A stretch of 64,000 nucleotides of DNA from Methylophilaceae bacterium LSUCC0401 (lineage in GTDB: Bacteria; Pseudomonadota; Gammaproteobacteria; Burkholderiales; Methylophilaceae): assembly GCA_024919035.1 (NCBI GenBank), contig CP103442.1:62001-126000 (forward strand), written 5' to 3'. Numbering within the stretch: position 1 is the first letter of the stretch; each line of letters begins with the position of its first letter. The notes beneath the pieces were generated by a model that saw only the letters and a list, made by a program, of their open reading frames with translations, had not been told where the DNA came from and did not search any database. The translations under genes and the position numbers were made by a program. Shown here one piece after another: positions 8,821 to 20,533 of the stretch.

Positions 8821-9749
8821 AATACACTCTTCGCTTGAATATCCGCATGATAACTGCTTCGAACAAAAGGCCCACAGGCAATTGAAGTAAAATCAAATTG
8901 TTCTGCAATTATTTGTATTTGATCAAAGTATTCGGGCTCGTGATAAGTGTCAACCGGGAGGTGGTCTATTGATGGCTGAAGGTATTGCCCTATGGTAACC
9001 ATTTGAACACCATGATTATTTAGATCACTGAGTGTTTGTTTAACTTCATCCATCGTTTCCCCAAGACCAATCATAAAACCTGATTTTGTAATTACTTTGG
9101 GGTAGGCTTTGGAAAATTTTTTTAATAAATCGAGTGATTCCTGGTAATCTGAACCAGGTCTTACTTTTTTATAAAGTCTTGGAACAGTTTCGATGTTGTG
9201 ATTGAGAACGTGAGGTAATGATTGTTCAAATTTGTCGACTGCAAGATCTTGACGTCCTCTAAAATCAGGAACTAATATCTCGATCTGAATTTCTGGATTC
9301 ATTAAGCGTACTTCTTTTATACAGTTTACAAAATGTTCAGCACCTCCATCTTTTAGATCATCTCGATCAACGCTGGTTATCACCACATAATTAAGTTTCA
9401 AAATTTGAATGGATTTTGCAAGATTTTTAGGCTCATTTAAATCTAGAGCTAAAGGCCGGCCATGAGAAACGTCACAAAATGGACACCTTCTGGTACAAAT
9501 ATCCCCCATAATCATAAAAGTAGCTGTACCTTTACTAAAGCATTCTCCAATATTGGGACAGCTCGCTTCTTCACAAACTGTATGAAGGTTGTGATCTCGG
9601 ATAAGGTTCTTAACTTTGGTAAAGCTATCAGAATGTGGAAGTTGTATTTTGAGCCATGAAGGTTTTTTTTGGGGCACGCTGGGGTATATTTTTATTGGAT
9701 TGCGTGCCATTTTATCTTTATGACTGTCTTTAGTTCCGGGTTGTTTCAT
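8817..9749 (-). CDS. lipA: Lipoyl synthase LipA
   Basis: Radical-SAM sulfur insertion enzyme that converts octanoyl groups to lipoyl groups on carrier domains. Both clusters are visible: the auxiliary cluster ligands Cys59, Cys64, Cys70 ('[12 protein letters not shown]') and the radical-SAM motif Cys85-x3-Cys89-x2-Cys92 ('CTRRCPFC'). The C-terminal 'RSSYHA' serine motif is present. 310 residues, normal. It overlaps lipB by 20 bases, the classic lipB-lipA pair. Confidence 0.97.
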   Translation of the reverse strand: MKQPGTKDSHKDKMARNPIKIYPSVPQKKPSWLKIQLPHSDSFTKVKNLIRDHNLHTVCEEASCPNIGECFSKGTATFMIMGDICTRRCPFCDVSHGRPLALDLNEPKNLAKSIQILKLNYVVITSVDRDDLKDGGAEHFVNCIKEVRLMNPEIQIEILVPDFRGRQDLAVDKFEQSLPHVLNHNIETVPRLYKKVRPGSDYQESLDLLKKFSKAYPKVITKSGFMIGLGETMDEVKQTLSDLNNHGVQMVTIGQYLQPSIDHLPVDTYHEPEYFDQIQIIAEQFDFTSIACGPFVRSSYHADIQAKSVL

Positions 9750-10341
9750 GTGGCCTTAACTTATTTAAAAATATACGTATTATTTTATCAGCAAGCTCTT
9801 TATTCTCTAAAGATATTCCTAAATCCCTTAGCTGTGTCATCTCTAAATCCCTAAACCCACAGGGATCAATATCTAAAAAAGGATGAAGGTTCATTGAGTT
9901 ATTGATACTGACACCATGATAAGTTTGATTATTTTTTATTCTTAGGCCAACGGATACAATTTTTTTTGAATTGACATAGACTCCGGGCGCATCTTGTCTT
10001 CGCTCTCCTTTAATATTGAAGGGAATTAAAAAATCGATAATTGATTGTTCTAGCAATCTAACAAATTTTGAAATTGTTAATGAATAGCGATTTAAATTTA
10101 TTAAAGTATAGATTATCAGTTGGCCCGGTCCATGATATGTTATCTTTCCTCCTCGATCTGATTCAACGATGGGAATATTAGAATCAGGAAGACGGATATT
10201 TTTTTTATTGACACCGATGGTATACACTGGAAAGTGTTCTAATACCCATAATTCATCATCAGCCAATCCTTCTAAAACTGTTTGTTTCATTTCTTTGAAG
10301 GTAGAACAATAATCTTGTACACCAAGGTATTTGATTTTCAT
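9730..10341 (-). CDS. lipB: Octanoyltransferase LipB
   Basis: Transfers octanoate from acyl carrier protein to lipoyl domains. Motifs seen: '[16 protein letters not shown]', the lysine in 'NSKKIVSVG' (Lys127) and the catalytic cysteine Cys161 in '[12 protein letters not shown]'. These form the Cys/Lys dyad known in the family. 203 residues, normal. One base separates it from the upstream ybeD-like gene; lipA follows with overlap. Confidence 0.96.
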   Translation of the reverse strand: MKIKYLGVQDYCSTFKEMKQTVLEGLADDELWVLEHFPVYTIGVNKKNIRLPDSNIPIVESDRGGKITYHGPGQLIIYTLINLNRYSLTISKFVRLLEQSIIDFLIPFNIKGERRQDAPGVYVNSKKIVSVGLRIKNNQTYHGVSINNSMNLHPFLDIDPCGFRDLEMTQLRDLGISLENKELADKIIRIFLNKLRPHETTRN

Positions 10342-10342
10342 T

Positions 10343-10624
10343 TCAAATCACAAATTTTGTATCAGGATGAGAGGATAGTTTTGAATAAATTAAATCTAAT
10401 TGATTTTTTGAGGTAACAAACACCTTACAAGTAAGGCTGATGTATTTTCCATGTTGGCTTGGCTGAATATCAACTTTTGAAGCATCGAAGTTTTGATCAA
10501 TTTCTTGAATTTCATCAATAATCGATTGAGTAAAATTCTCTTTCATCATGCCAATGACTTTAATAAAAAAATCACAAGGAAACTCAATGAGAGTTTCTTG
10601 ATTATTATCAATATTATTTGACAT
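10343..10624 (-). CDS. ybeD: DUF493 family protein (YbeD-like)
   Basis: A 93-residue protein with 'IEFPCDFFIKVIGM' near the N-terminus and 'GKYISLTCKVFV' in the middle, the pattern of DUF493/YbeD. The family has a ferredoxin-like ACT-type fold and is usually encoded just upstream of lipB, as here; no biochemical role is known to me. It overlaps rlpA by 11 bases. Confidence 0.88.
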   Translation of the reverse strand: MSNNIDNNQETLIEFPCDFFIKVIGMMKENFTQSIIDEIQEIDQNFDASKVDIQPSQHGKYISLTCKVFVTSKNQLDLIYSKLSSHPDTKFVI

Positions 10625-11393
10625 ATACGGATAAACTATGCTCAGTCTCTAGTTTTTCTTTGATTTCTAATAAGGTTATATTATCGCTAATTGGACCAAT
10701 TAATACATGAAAGAGATCATTAATTTTTATGATTTTGGATTCAAATTCGTTTGAAAAGTCGAGTGTATTAATTTTATTTAATAACGCTTGTCCATTTATG
10801 TAATCTTTAAAAGCACCCACCTGAAGAAAACTCGATTGATCTAAATTTTTAGGACTGTATTTTTCTGGGTTTATGAGTTCAATTTCAACAAATTCACTGC
10901 CTTTTTCAATGATATCTAATTTGTAGGCGGCTGCATAAGATAAATCCACAATGCGATCTTTTAAAAAGGGACCCCGATCATTCAACCTGATGATCACCTC
11001 TTTATTATTTTTTAAATTACGCACCCTTAAATATGAGGGTAAAGGTAATGTTTTATGTGCGCCTGACATTTCATACATATTATAGGTCTCTCCAATTGAG
11101 GTTTTATTTCCATGATATTTTTTACCATACCAAGATGCGTAACCTTTTTCTTTAAATGGAATAATTTTGGTCATGGGAACATATGTTTCACCGAATACCT
11201 TGTATGGTTTTTTTGTACTATTGTTTATGGGTTCTATTTTGGGGATAGCATCTTTTATATCATCTAGTTGGATATCAATTTGAGCATGTGGGCCATCATC
11301 TTGATAATAAGCTCCTTTACTCTCATTACTTTTTTGTAGGGTCGTACATGCACTTAATAAAAGTATTACACCAGTTAAAAATATTTTCATCAT
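10614..11393 (-). CDS. rlpA: RlpA septal-ring lipoprotein with SPOR domain
   Basis: Outer-membrane lipoprotein of 259 residues: signal and lipobox 'LLSAC', a double-psi beta-barrel domain ('GYASWYGKKYHGNKTSIGETYN' region through 'RLNDRGPF' and 'DLSYAAA'), then a C-terminal SPOR domain from 'FLQVGAFKDY' to the end. RlpA in Pseudomonas is a lytic transglycosylase acting on stem-peptide-free glycan at the septum, and SPOR binds such glycan. The first two codons are both ATG (11393 or 11390). Its start overlaps the rodA stop, in keeping with a cell-wall operon. Confidence 0.92.
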   Translation of the reverse strand: MMKIFLTGVILLLSACTTLQKSNESKGAYYQDDGPHAQIDIQLDDIKDAIPKIEPINNSTKKPYKVFGETYVPMTKIIPFKEKGYASWYGKKYHGNKTSIGETYNMYEMSGAHKTLPLPSYLRVRNLKNNKEVIIRLNDRGPFLKDRIVDLSYAAAYKLDIIEKGSEFVEIELINPEKYSPKNLDQSSFLQVGAFKDYINGQALLNKINTLDFSNEFESKIIKINDLFHVLIGPISDNITLLEIKEKLETEHSLSVYVK

Positions 11394-12487
11394 TAGTTAG
11401 CTATTAATGTCTTTCTATTGTGTAGGGCATTGATTAGTCCAAAGATTATGAGATAAATAAATAAAGAGCTTCCGCCGTAACTGGTAAGAGGAAGAGGAAT
11501 GCCAACAATTGGAAATAAGCCAGAAACCATTGCAATATTGATTAAAAAACAAACAATAAAAATAATAACATAGGTTACAGCTAACAATCGATTTGAATGA
11601 AGATGCAGATCGAGGGTAATTTTAACTAATCGGGATATGAGTAAAAAAGCGATCACAAAATAGATGAGGTTCCCTAAAAAACCATAGTTTTCTGCAAGAA
11701 CAGCAAATATAAAATCAGTATGCGTTTCTGGCAAAAATAGCAAATCTGTTTGTGTTCCATATTCAGATGCTTTGCCTAATAATCCCCCTGAGCCAATAGC
11801 AATCGATGATTGGATGGAGTGGTAGCCACTTTCTAATGGATTAGAAAACGGATCAAACAAATTCAGCACCCGAGATTTTTGATAATCTTTGAGCACGTAG
11901 AACCAAGCATAAGGAATTGCAGCTAAAAGAACAATGATCCCAGATATAATTTTATATATGTTCAGGCCATTTAAAAAAATTATTATCAGGCCTATAAATA
12001 AGATTATTAAACTCGAGCCTAAATCAGGTTGAATTAAAATTAAAACAAACGGAATGAGGGTAAAGCTGAGTATAAAAAATTCAACCATTGTTTCTGATTT
12101 TTTTTTAAAATTCTCAACAATAAAAATTAAAAAAATTGGGAGTGTAATTTTGATCAGTTCTGAAGTTTGAAACTTAAATAAAATTAAATTGAGCCATCGC
12201 TTAGATCCATTCACCTCCGATCCTATAAAAAAAGTGAGCATTAATAAAAAAATTGAAATCAGATATAGTAAAAATGAAAATCGATATAAAGTTCTCACAT
12301 TAGTTAGGCTGACTAAAAAGTAAATAAATAATCCACTAATGATAAAGATGCATTGTTTATAAAAAAAATTAGAATCAAATCCAGCCGCCTCTCCAATTAA
12401 ATATAGGCCAAATAGCATAAGGGTAGTGAGGTAGACGGTAAATTGCTTATCCACATAGTTAAAAATAATGTTTAATAAATTACTCAT
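11393..12487 (-). CDS. rodA: SEDS glycan polymerase RodA
   Basis: A 364-residue polytopic protein with about ten membrane helices. 'GYHSIQSSIAIGSGG' and 'ETHTDFIFAVLAENYG' and the C-terminal 'GIPLPLTSYGGSS' are hallmark SEDS motifs. RodA polymerises lipid II into glycan strands for lateral wall growth and works with PBP2. Its start overlaps the mrdA stop by 8 bases, so the two partners are made from one message. Confidence 0.96.
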   Translation of the reverse strand: MSNLLNIIFNYVDKQFTVYLTTLMLFGLYLIGEAAGFDSNFFYKQCIFIISGLFIYFLVSLTNVRTLYRFSFLLYLISIFLLMLTFFIGSEVNGSKRWLNLILFKFQTSELIKITLPIFLIFIVENFKKKSETMVEFFILSFTLIPFVLILIQPDLGSSLIILFIGLIIIFLNGLNIYKIISGIIVLLAAIPYAWFYVLKDYQKSRVLNLFDPFSNPLESGYHSIQSSIAIGSGGLLGKASEYGTQTDLLFLPETHTDFIFAVLAENYGFLGNLIYFVIAFLLISRLVKITLDLHLHSNRLLAVTYVIIFIVCFLINIAMVSGLFPIVGIPLPLTSYGGSSLFIYLIIFGLINALHNRKTLIAN

Positions 12488-14297
12488 GATTCATTGCTAA
12501 TTCAAAATAATAATCCACTAGTTTTTTCGCAATTGGGGCAGCTACAGAGCTTCCATGGCCCCCATTTTCAATGACAACCGCAATCGACACGGTTGGATCA
12601 TCAAATGGAGCATATCCAATAAAGAGTGAATGATCTTTTAAGTGATCTTCAATATTTGCTTCATCATAATCTTTATTTTTTAATGAGAATACTTGTGCTG
12701 TTCCCGTTTTTCCTGCAAGTTTATTCAAATTTTTATGCGCAATGGATCTAAAAGTACCCGAATCTCCTGTTACTTGTTGCATACCTAATTTAACAATCTC
12801 TATAAACTCATCATCTGTAATTGATGAAGACTCAATAAACTCATCAGTAAAAATTTCTTTTTGTATTATTGATGGCGGTGCAATTTTTTTATTATTTAAA
12901 AGTGTATTAAGTGCATGCGTGAGCTGTATGGGGGTTACTAAAAAATCACCCTGTCCGATAGATGTATTAATTGTCTCGTATTGATTCCATTTTTGCTTAT
13001 ATCGTTTTTGTTTCCACTCTGGCGAAGGTAAAATTCCATTTTTTTCTGAGGGCAGCTGAACACCTGTTTGGTTTCCAAATGAAAATTTTGTTAAGGTATG
13101 TGAAAGTTTATTAATTCCTAATTTATAGGCCAGGTTATAAAAATAAACGTCACAGGATTCAGCAATAGCTTTTATTAAATCAACTTCACCATGCCCCTCT
13201 TTTTTCCAATCTTTAAAAATTTTTTTAGAATTAGGAAGGCGATAATATCCAGGATCAGAAATTTTAAAATCTTTTGATATTTGATTATGTTCTAATCCAG
13301 CAATTGAAATAAAAGGCTTGATGGTGGATCCGGGAGGATAGGTAGCAGAAATAATTCGATCAAGCATGGGTTTCTTTGGATCTAGATTTAAATTATTCCA
13401 CTCATCAAAACCAATACCATTCACAAAATGATTGGGATCAAATGATGGATTACTTTGATAAGTTAAAATTTCATTCGTTTTAACGTGCGTCATAATAATA
13501 GCGCCTTTATAATCTTTTAAAAGCTCAGAGGCTCTGATTTGTAAATCTAAATCAATACTTAAATTTAAGTCTTTACCATCAGTAGGCGGTATGTGTTCAA
13601 TTTCATTCACGAATGAGTTTTGCGCATTAACTCTAATTTTTTTAAATCCAGCCTTGCCTTTTAAACTTTCTTCAAAGAATTTTTCTACTCCTTGTTTTCC
13701 TTTATGAGTAAATCCAAAGTAACTTTCAAGCAATTTTTGATCTTGCTTAAAATTATTTAAATCATGAGCAGATATCCGGTTGATATAGCCTATGAGATGT
13801 GCATTAATATGTGAATAGGGATAACTTCTTAAAAATTCTTCTTTAATTTTTACATCAGGAAATTCATATTTATGTGATACGAATGACGTTAATAATTTTG
13901 CATCAATATTAGTAACGATGGGTATAAATCTTAAAAATTTTCTTTCAGTTTTTAATTTATAGAACTTTTTTTTAATTTCATCAGTAATTGGAAGGATTTC
14001 ACTCAATTTTGTGATGATATATTCAATCTCTTGATTGCTTTTTTTTTCAATATTAATGACAAGATCATAAGCAAGTAGATTCTCAGCTAAAACATTTTTA
14101 TGACGATCATAAATCATTCCTCTCAATGGCTTGATAGGTTCGATTCTTTCGGAATTAGCTTGAGACCGTTCAAAATAGAAATCATTCTTATAAATTTGTA
14201 ACCAGAAAAGACGGGTAATGATTAAACTAAAAAAAATAATAAATACTAAGAGTATTAATTTAATCCTTCGATCAAAAATAAATTTTTTATCTTCCAT
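12480..14297 (-). CDS. mrdA: Penicillin-binding protein 2 (elongasome transpeptidase)
   Basis: A 605-residue class B PBP with one N-terminal membrane helix (about residues 12-31), a dimerisation/pedestal region starting at 'RGMIYDRHKNVLA', and a transpeptidase domain with Ser324-x-x-Lys327 ('PPGSTIKP'), the second motif Ser381-Cys-Asp383, and Lys530-Thr-Gly-Thr. It cross-links new wall for elongation with RodA and MreBCD. It overlaps mreD by 11 bases upstream and rodA downstream. Confidence 0.97.
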   Translation of the reverse strand: MEDKKFIFDRRIKLILLVFIIFFSLIITRLFWLQIYKNDFYFERSQANSERIEPIKPLRGMIYDRHKNVLAENLLAYDLVINIEKKSNQEIEYIITKLSEILPITDEIKKKFYKLKTERKFLRFIPIVTNIDAKLLTSFVSHKYEFPDVKIKEEFLRSYPYSHINAHLIGYINRISAHDLNNFKQDQKLLESYFGFTHKGKQGVEKFFEESLKGKAGFKKIRVNAQNSFVNEIEHIPPTDGKDLNLSIDLDLQIRASELLKDYKGAIIMTHVKTNEILTYQSNPSFDPNHFVNGIGFDEWNNLNLDPKKPMLDRIISATYPPGSTIKPFISIAGLEHNQISKDFKISDPGYYRLPNSKKIFKDWKKEGHGEVDLIKAIAESCDVYFYNLAYKLGINKLSHTLTKFSFGNQTGVQLPSEKNGILPSPEWKQKRYKQKWNQYETINTSIGQGDFLVTPIQLTHALNTLLNNKKIAPPSIIQKEIFTDEFIESSSITDDEFIEIVKLGMQQVTGDSGTFRSIAHKNLNKLAGKTGTAQVFSLKNKDYDEANIEDHLKDHSLFIGYAPFDDPTVSIAVVIENGGHGSSVAAPIAKKLVDYYFELAMNHE

Positions 14298-14733
14298 ACT
14301 TCATTAAACTGAAAAAATATATGTAACCAATGATTAAGTTTACAATCAGGTAAGGGATTAAATGAGATGTTGAGTGATTTAAAATGAGAGAAAAAAGCAG
14401 ACCATTTACAATGAGCACTATAGGGTAATATTGAGAACGTTGGGTCTTTAAGCTAATCAATTTTTTCAGAGCAAAGTCCATTAATATAATTTCAAGAAAA
14501 ATAAGGTTTGTAAATCCGAATAAATACCCAAGTGAGCCATCATAGATAAAGCCAAAGATTAAAATACTAATTAGGCTATTTAGTTTTTTATGAAAATATG
14601 CAAAGACAAAAAAAACAATGATTAAGATAGTTAGGGGCTCAAAAATTAACCAACCAGAAATTAACATAGAGATAAATAAGGTTAATGCAAATAGGCCAAC
14701 AACATTATTAAAGATGAATTTTTTTGATTTCAT
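14287..14733 (-). CDS. mreD: Rod shape-determining protein MreD
   Basis: A 148-residue membrane protein with about five hydrophobic segments and little else conserved, in the invariant position between mreC and mrdA. 'GFIYDGSLGYLFGF' corresponds to the family's 'G...D...G..G' loop. MreD is part of the elongasome membrane complex. It overlaps mreC by 4 bases and mrdA by 11. Confidence 0.92.
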   Translation of the reverse strand: MKSKKFIFNNVVGLFALTLFISMLISGWLIFEPLTILIIVFFVFAYFHKKLNSLISILIFGFIYDGSLGYLFGFTNLIFLEIILMDFALKKLISLKTQRSQYYPIVLIVNGLLFSLILNHSTSHLIPYLIVNLIIGYIYFFSLMKYGR

Positions 14734-15568
14734 TTTAGAACAATTAAATATTTCTGTTGATTAGGATTTGATGCTGGCTGAATGATAACTTTATAAAAAT
14801 CTTTTAATCCAGATGGCTGTAATTTAGCAACTTTACCAATTCTTACATCTTCTGGTATAAACATATCATCCCCTGTGGTAAAAATACTATCCCCAATTTG
14901 AATAGGTATATTTTTACTAAAATAGTTAATGGTTAAGCTTTGGTTATTGCCTTGGACTAAAGTTTGATAGGGTTTATTTTTAATTAAAATATATCCTGTT
15001 AAATAAAAATCTTTCGAGCGTATTGTCTTTACAGTAGATCGGTCTGTTTGAACATCTATGACTTGACCAAGAATGCCTTTATCATCAACAACTATATGAC
15101 CAGCTTGTATTTGGTCTGATCGCCCTTTATTAATTAAAAAATGATGATTTTTTCCTGAGTAATTTATTTTTAAAATTTTTGCAATGACCGAATGATCAAA
15201 ATACTTTTCTTTGATTTCTAATTTATTCTGTAATTCAAGGTTATCCAAAATCAGATTTTCTTGAAGCAGAATTTGGTTATTTAGAAGGTATAGCTGGTTT
15301 TGAAGATTATGATTTTCTTCAATCAATGTTTTTTTAAAATGAAAGTATTGGTGAACTGAATCGATCCCATTACTTAAATTATCTAAGAAAAAGCTGAGTG
15401 AATAGGGCGTTAAATTTAAACTGTGTTTAATGGACTTAAAAAATACACTCTCTTGATTAGCTGCAAAAATAAAAAAATTGAAAATAAATAGGACTAAGGT
15501 TAGATTAATGCTTATCTTTGATCTATTAAATAAGGAACTGCCCTTTCTTTTTTTTGCAGATAAGAGCA

Positions 15569-15569
<1 letters not shown>
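14730..15569 (-). CDS. mreC: Rod shape-determining protein MreC
   Basis: A 279-residue bitopic protein: one membrane helix near residues 23-38, a coiled-coil stretch (about residues 75-120, rich in Leu, Asn, Gln and Glu) and a periplasmic beta-barrel domain containing 'INKGRSDQIQAGHIVVDDKGILGQV' type sequence. MreC activates the PBP2-RodA complex. Its stop overlaps the start of mreD, and its start shares one base with the mreB stop. Confidence 0.94.
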
Positions 15570-16630
<1,061 letters not shown>

Positions 16631-16644
16631 TTAAAACCAAAATA

Positions 16645-16673
16645 TTAATGAAAAGCTGTATGCAATGTATAAT
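16645..16673 (+). promoter_or_regulatory. Candidate sigma70 promoter for gatCAB
   Basis: TATAAT at 16668-16673 with a weak -35 (TTAATG at 16645-16650) and a 17-base spacer. The expected start is near 16680, leaving a leader of about 30 bases before gatC. Confidence 0.4.
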
Positions 16674-16694
16674 ACTGCATTTCGTAATAAGAGC

Positions 16695-16700
16695 ATTATA
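16695..16700 (-). promoter_or_regulatory. Candidate -10 element for mreB
   Basis: The minus strand reads TATAAT here, 71 bases upstream of the mreB start. No good -35 lies 16-18 bases further upstream, so this is a candidate only. It would drive the long minus-strand series. Confidence 0.35.
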
Positions 16701-16711
16701 GCCCTAAAATT

Positions 16712-16999
16712 ATGGCACTTACAGACAAAGATATAAAAAAACTCAGCCATCTGGCCAAAATTAATATTAGTTCAGATGATGAATTGATTGTTTTAAAAAA
16801 ACTGGATGGCATCATGAAGCTCATCGATACAATGCAAAAAATTGATACCACCGATGTTCAGCCAATGTCGCATGCATTAGATATATATCAAACCTTAAGA
16901 GATGATGTTGTGACGGAAAGTAATCAAAAAGAAAAATTTTTACAATTAGGCCCTGAATCCAATGAGGATTATTTTATTGTTCCTAGAGTGGTGGAATAA
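16712..16999 (+). CDS. gatC: Asp/Glu-tRNA amidotransferase subunit C
   Basis: A 95-residue small subunit that wraps around GatA and GatB in the tRNA-dependent amidotransferase. 'KLSHLAKINIS' and 'LRDDVV' with the terminal 'NEDYFIVPRVVE' are characteristic. First gene of gatCAB, three bases before gatA, divergent from mreB. Confidence 0.95.
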   Translation: MALTDKDIKKLSHLAKINISSDDELIVLKKLDGIMKLIDTMQKIDTTDVQPMSHALDIYQTLRDDVVTESNQKEKFLQLGPESNEDYFIVPRVVE

Positions 17000-17002
17000 A
17001 TT

Positions 17003-18457
17003 ATGAAGGACTTATCGTTAAATGAATTACATCAGGGTTTAAAAAATAAAGATTTTTCAAGCGTCGAGCTGACTCAATATTACTTAAATCAAATTAAGGA
17101 TCTTAATACTGATATAAATGCTTTTATTACCGTTGATGAAGAAAAGTCAATCCAGCAGGCCCAGCAGGCAGATCAATTAATTAGTCAAAATCATATCTCT
17201 GATTTAACCGGCATTCCCATCGCGCAAAAAGATATTTTTTGCGCATCATCCTGGAAAACAACTTGTGGCTCAAAGATGTTGGATAATTTTTATGCTCCTT
17301 ATGACTCAAAGGTTGTTGATCTCTTTAATAAGTCCGGGGCTATAAATCTGGGTAAAACCAATATGGATGAATTTGCCATGGGATCCTCTAATGAAACATC
17401 ATATTATGGTGCTGTAAAAAATCCATGGAACTTAGATTTTGTTCCTGGCGGAAGTTCAGGTGGAAGTGCGGCAGCCGTTGCATCCGGAATGTCCCCGGCT
17501 GCGACTGCTACCGATACGGGAGGGTCTATTAGACAACCTGCGTCGTTGTGCAATTTAACAGGATTAAAACCCACTTATGGGCTTGTTTCCAGATTTGGGA
17601 TGATTGCATTTGCTTCGAGTCTAGACCAGGCTGGACCAATTGCAAAAACCGCTGAAGATTGTGCCCTGATGCTCAATGTTATGGCAGATTTTGATGAGAG
17701 AGACTCAACATCCGTTAAACGCGATAAGGAAAACTATACCCAATCTCTGAATGCATCAATACAAGGAAAAATAATTGGAATCCCAAAAGAGTTTTTTAAT
17801 GATGAGCTTAATGATGACGTAAAAATTATCTTAGAAAAGGTGATGCAAGCATATCAATCATTGGGAGTTAACTTTAAAGAAATTTCTCTACCTAATTCAC
17901 AATTATCAATTCCCGTTTACTATGTAATTGCGCCTGCAGAAGCCTCAAGTAATCTGTCAAGGTATGACGGTGTGAAATTTGGATACAGAGCATCCAATTA
18001 TAAAGATTTAGAAGAAATGTACTTAAAAACTCGCGAAGAAGGGTTTGGCGATGAGGTAAAAAGAAGAATTTTAGTGGGCACATACGTTTTAAGTGCAGGT
18101 TATTATGACGCTTATTATTTAAAAGCCCAAAAAATCCGGCGATTAATTGCCGATGATTTTACAAAAGCATTTACGGAATGCGATTTGATTTTAGCGCCGT
18201 CCTCACCATCAACAGCTTTTAAAATTGGGGATAAAACAGAAGACCCTGTTGCAATGTACATGCAAGATATGTACACGATTTCAACAAATTTAGCAGGTCT
18301 GCCAGCAATCAGCGCCCCTGCAGGATTTATTAATAATATGCCGATCGGTTTTCAATTAATCGGAAACTACTTTGAAGAAGCTAAAATTTTAAATTTTACA
18401 CACCTATATCAATCCATTTCCGATTGGCATAAATACTCTCCAGGAGAAGTTTTGTGA
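17003..18457 (+). CDS. gatA: Asp/Glu-tRNA amidotransferase subunit A
   Basis: A 484-residue amidase-signature enzyme that releases ammonia from glutamine. The Lys-cisSer-Ser triad is Lys76 ('IAQKDIFC'), Ser151 ('[11 protein letters not shown]') and Ser175 ('[10 protein letters not shown]'). It feeds GatB, which amidates Asp-tRNA(Asn) or Glu-tRNA(Gln). It overlaps gatB by 4 bases. Together with the AspRS at 53852 this suggests that Asn-tRNA is made indirectly here. Confidence 0.98.
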   Translation: MKDLSLNELHQGLKNKDFSSVELTQYYLNQIKDLNTDINAFITVDEEKSIQQAQQADQLISQNHISDLTGIPIAQKDIFCASSWKTTCGSKMLDNFYAPYDSKVVDLFNKSGAINLGKTNMDEFAMGSSNETSYYGAVKNPWNLDFVPGGSSGGSAAAVASGMSPAATATDTGGSIRQPASLCNLTGLKPTYGLVSRFGMIAFASSLDQAGPIAKTAEDCALMLNVMADFDERDSTSVKRDKENYTQSLNASIQGKIIGIPKEFFNDELNDDVKIILEKVMQAYQSLGVNFKEISLPNSQLSIPVYYVIAPAEASSNLSRYDGVKFGYRASNYKDLEEMYLKTREEGFGDEVKRRILVGTYVLSAGYYDAYYLKAQKIRRLIADDFTKAFTECDLILAPSSPSTAFKIGDKTEDPVAMYMQDMYTISTNLAGLPAISAPAGFINNMPIGFQLIGNYFEEAKILNFTHLYQSISDWHKYSPGEVL

Positions 18458-19890
18458 CCTGGGATATTGTGATTGGAATTGAAACGCATGTTCAATTAAC
18501 AACAAAAACAAAAATTTTCTCGGGAGCCTCGACGGAGTTTGGTTTACCAGCGAATGAGAATGCATGTTTAGTGAGTTTGGCGTACCCAGGAACTTTACCT
18601 GTATTAAATAAAGAAGCAGTCATGAAAGCCATTAAATTTGGTTTGGCCGTTGATGCTCAAATTGCCGAATATTCAGTTTTTGCCAGAAAAAATTATTTCT
18701 ATCCAGATTTACCCAAAGGATATCAAATTAGTCAATTTGAATTGCCGGTAGTAAACCATGGGTATCTTGAGATTAATAATGAAGGCGTGAACAAAAAAAT
18801 AAGAATTCTTAGAGCTCACTTAGAAGAAGATGCCGGTAAATCTGTGCATGGCATCATGGATAATAAGACAGGCATTGACCTGAACAGGGCTGGAACTCCC
18901 CTGCTTGAAATTGTTACAGAACCAGATATGAGCTCAGCAAAAGAGGCCATTGCTTATGCGAAGAAATTACATAATTTAGTTCAATGGATAGGAATTTGTG
19001 ACGGAAATATGCAAGAAGGAAGCTTTCGTTGTGATGTCAACGTATCTGTCAAGCCGAGTGGATCAGATAAGTTAGGAACCCGTCGTGAAATTAAGAACTT
19101 GAATTCTTTTAGATATATGGAGCAAGCTATCAATTACGAGGTGAACTGGCAAATTGAGCAGATTGAGGATGGTCATGACATTATTCAATCCACTGTTCTA
19201 TTTAATCCCGACTCAGGAGAAACCAAAGCCATGAGATCTAAGGAGGAGGCAAATGATTACCGTTATTTCCCAGACCCTGACTTACTCCCATTAAAAATTT
19301 CCCAAAGGGATATTGATTTAATCAGAAGTTCTTTAGGCGAGCTTCCTGAGGAATGCTTTAAAAAATTAACGGTTGATTACAAACTCAATGAGGCCGATGC
19401 GTCTATTATCGTTTCTGATAAAAAGACTTATAAATTTTATCAATCTTTAGTCGCATCTGGGTTAGATGCAAAAATAACCGCCAATTGGATTGTCGGTAAT
19501 CTATTTGCAAAATTAAATGATCATGAGCTTTCCATTGATGATTGTCCGATAGCTCAGGAGCAATTTATTCTGTTAATTAAACGCATTATGGATCAGACTA
19601 TTTCTAATAACGCAGGTAAGAAAATTTTTGATCTACTGTGGGAAGATCCAAATCAGAATGTTGACACACTCATTGATACCCTTGGTTTAAAGCAAGTGAG
19701 CGATCTTTCTGCAATACTGCCAATGATTGATGAGATTATTCAAAATAATCCAGAAATGGTGGAACAGTTTAAATCTGGAAAAGATAAAGCCTTCAATGCC
19801 TTGGTTGGTCAAGTAATGAAAATTTCCAAAGGCAAGGCCAACCCTGGCCAGGTTAGTGAGCTGTTAAAAGAGAAATTAACAAAGAGTTAG
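18454..19890 (+). CDS. gatB: Asp/Glu-tRNA amidotransferase subunit B
   Basis: A 478-residue GatB with GTG start at 18454 inside the end of gatA. N-terminal '[10 protein letters not shown]' and '[15 protein letters not shown]', central 'RCDVNVSV' and 'EIKNLNSFR', and a C-terminal YqeY-like tail '[17 protein letters not shown]' match the family. It binds the mischarged tRNA and carries out kinase and amidotransfer chemistry. Its 3' end overlaps convergent pyrE by 4 bases. Confidence 0.97.
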   Translation: MTWDIVIGIETHVQLTTKTKIFSGASTEFGLPANENACLVSLAYPGTLPVLNKEAVMKAIKFGLAVDAQIAEYSVFARKNYFYPDLPKGYQISQFELPVVNHGYLEINNEGVNKKIRILRAHLEEDAGKSVHGIMDNKTGIDLNRAGTPLLEIVTEPDMSSAKEAIAYAKKLHNLVQWIGICDGNMQEGSFRCDVNVSVKPSGSDKLGTRREIKNLNSFRYMEQAINYEVNWQIEQIEDGHDIIQSTVLFNPDSGETKAMRSKEEANDYRYFPDPDLLPLKISQRDIDLIRSSLGELPEECFKKLTVDYKLNEADASIIVSDKKTYKFYQSLVASGLDAKITANWIVGNLFAKLNDHELSIDDCPIAQEQFILLIKRIMDQTISNNAGKKIFDLLWEDPNQNVDTLIDTLGLKQVSDLSAILPMIDEIIQNNPEMVEQFKSGKDKAFNALVGQVMKISKGKANPGQVSELLKEKLTKS

Positions 19891-20531
19891 ATTCCGTATT
19901 TCGCCCGATACATCTCTATGGACGATAAATATTGGGAATATCGATCATCCTGCTTAATATATTCAATGATGTCATCAAGACAAATCAAGGAATGAATGTT
20001 TAAATTATAAAGATTTCTGATTTCTTCAGTGGCACTCAATTCGCCTTGGCCCTTTTCTTGACGGTCGATGGCAACAACAACGCCCTCAGGATTTCCTCCT
20101 TGAGACTTAATGATTTCAATTGACTCGCGTATCGCTGTTCCTGCACTAATTACATCGTCTAATATTAAAACATTTCCACTGATGGGATATCCAATAATTT
20201 GACCGCCTTCTCCATGGTCTTTGACTTCTTTTCGATTAAAGGCAAAATTGAAATCTTTATTAAGTTTCTGGGATGATAAAGCAATTGCTGTAGAGCTGAC
20301 TAAGGAAATTCCCTTGTAAGCAGGACCAAAAAGCATATCAAAAGATATATTTTTATCTAGAATAAAATTACCATAAAATTCCCCAAGTTTTTTTAGGCCC
20401 AGACCGTTACTGATTAAACCTAGATTAAAAAAGTAAGGGGAGATTCTTCCAGCTTTTGTTTTGAATTCACCAAACTTTAGAATCTGATGACTGATGGTAA
20501 AATCAATAAATTGTTTTGAAAAAGTATCCAT
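19887..20531 (-). CDS. pyrE: Orotate phosphoribosyltransferase PyrE
   Basis: A 214-residue enzyme adding ribose phosphate to orotate in pyrimidine synthesis. The PRPP-binding loop 'VLILDDVISAGTAIRE' and the 'GPAYKGI' and 'NRKEVKDHGEGG' segments are conserved. The start is 2 bases from the divergent xth gene, so the promoters of each must lie inside the other's coding region. The 3' end touches gatB. Confidence 0.96.
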   Translation of the reverse strand: MDTFSKQFIDFTISHQILKFGEFKTKAGRISPYFFNLGLISNGLGLKKLGEFYGNFILDKNISFDMLFGPAYKGISLVSSTAIALSSQKLNKDFNFAFNRKEVKDHGEGGQIIGYPISGNVLILDDVISAGTAIRESIEIIKSQGGNPEGVVVAIDRQEKGQGELSATEEIRNLYNLNIHSLICLDDIIEYIKQDDRYSQYLSSIEMYRAKYGI

Positions 20532-20533
20532 AG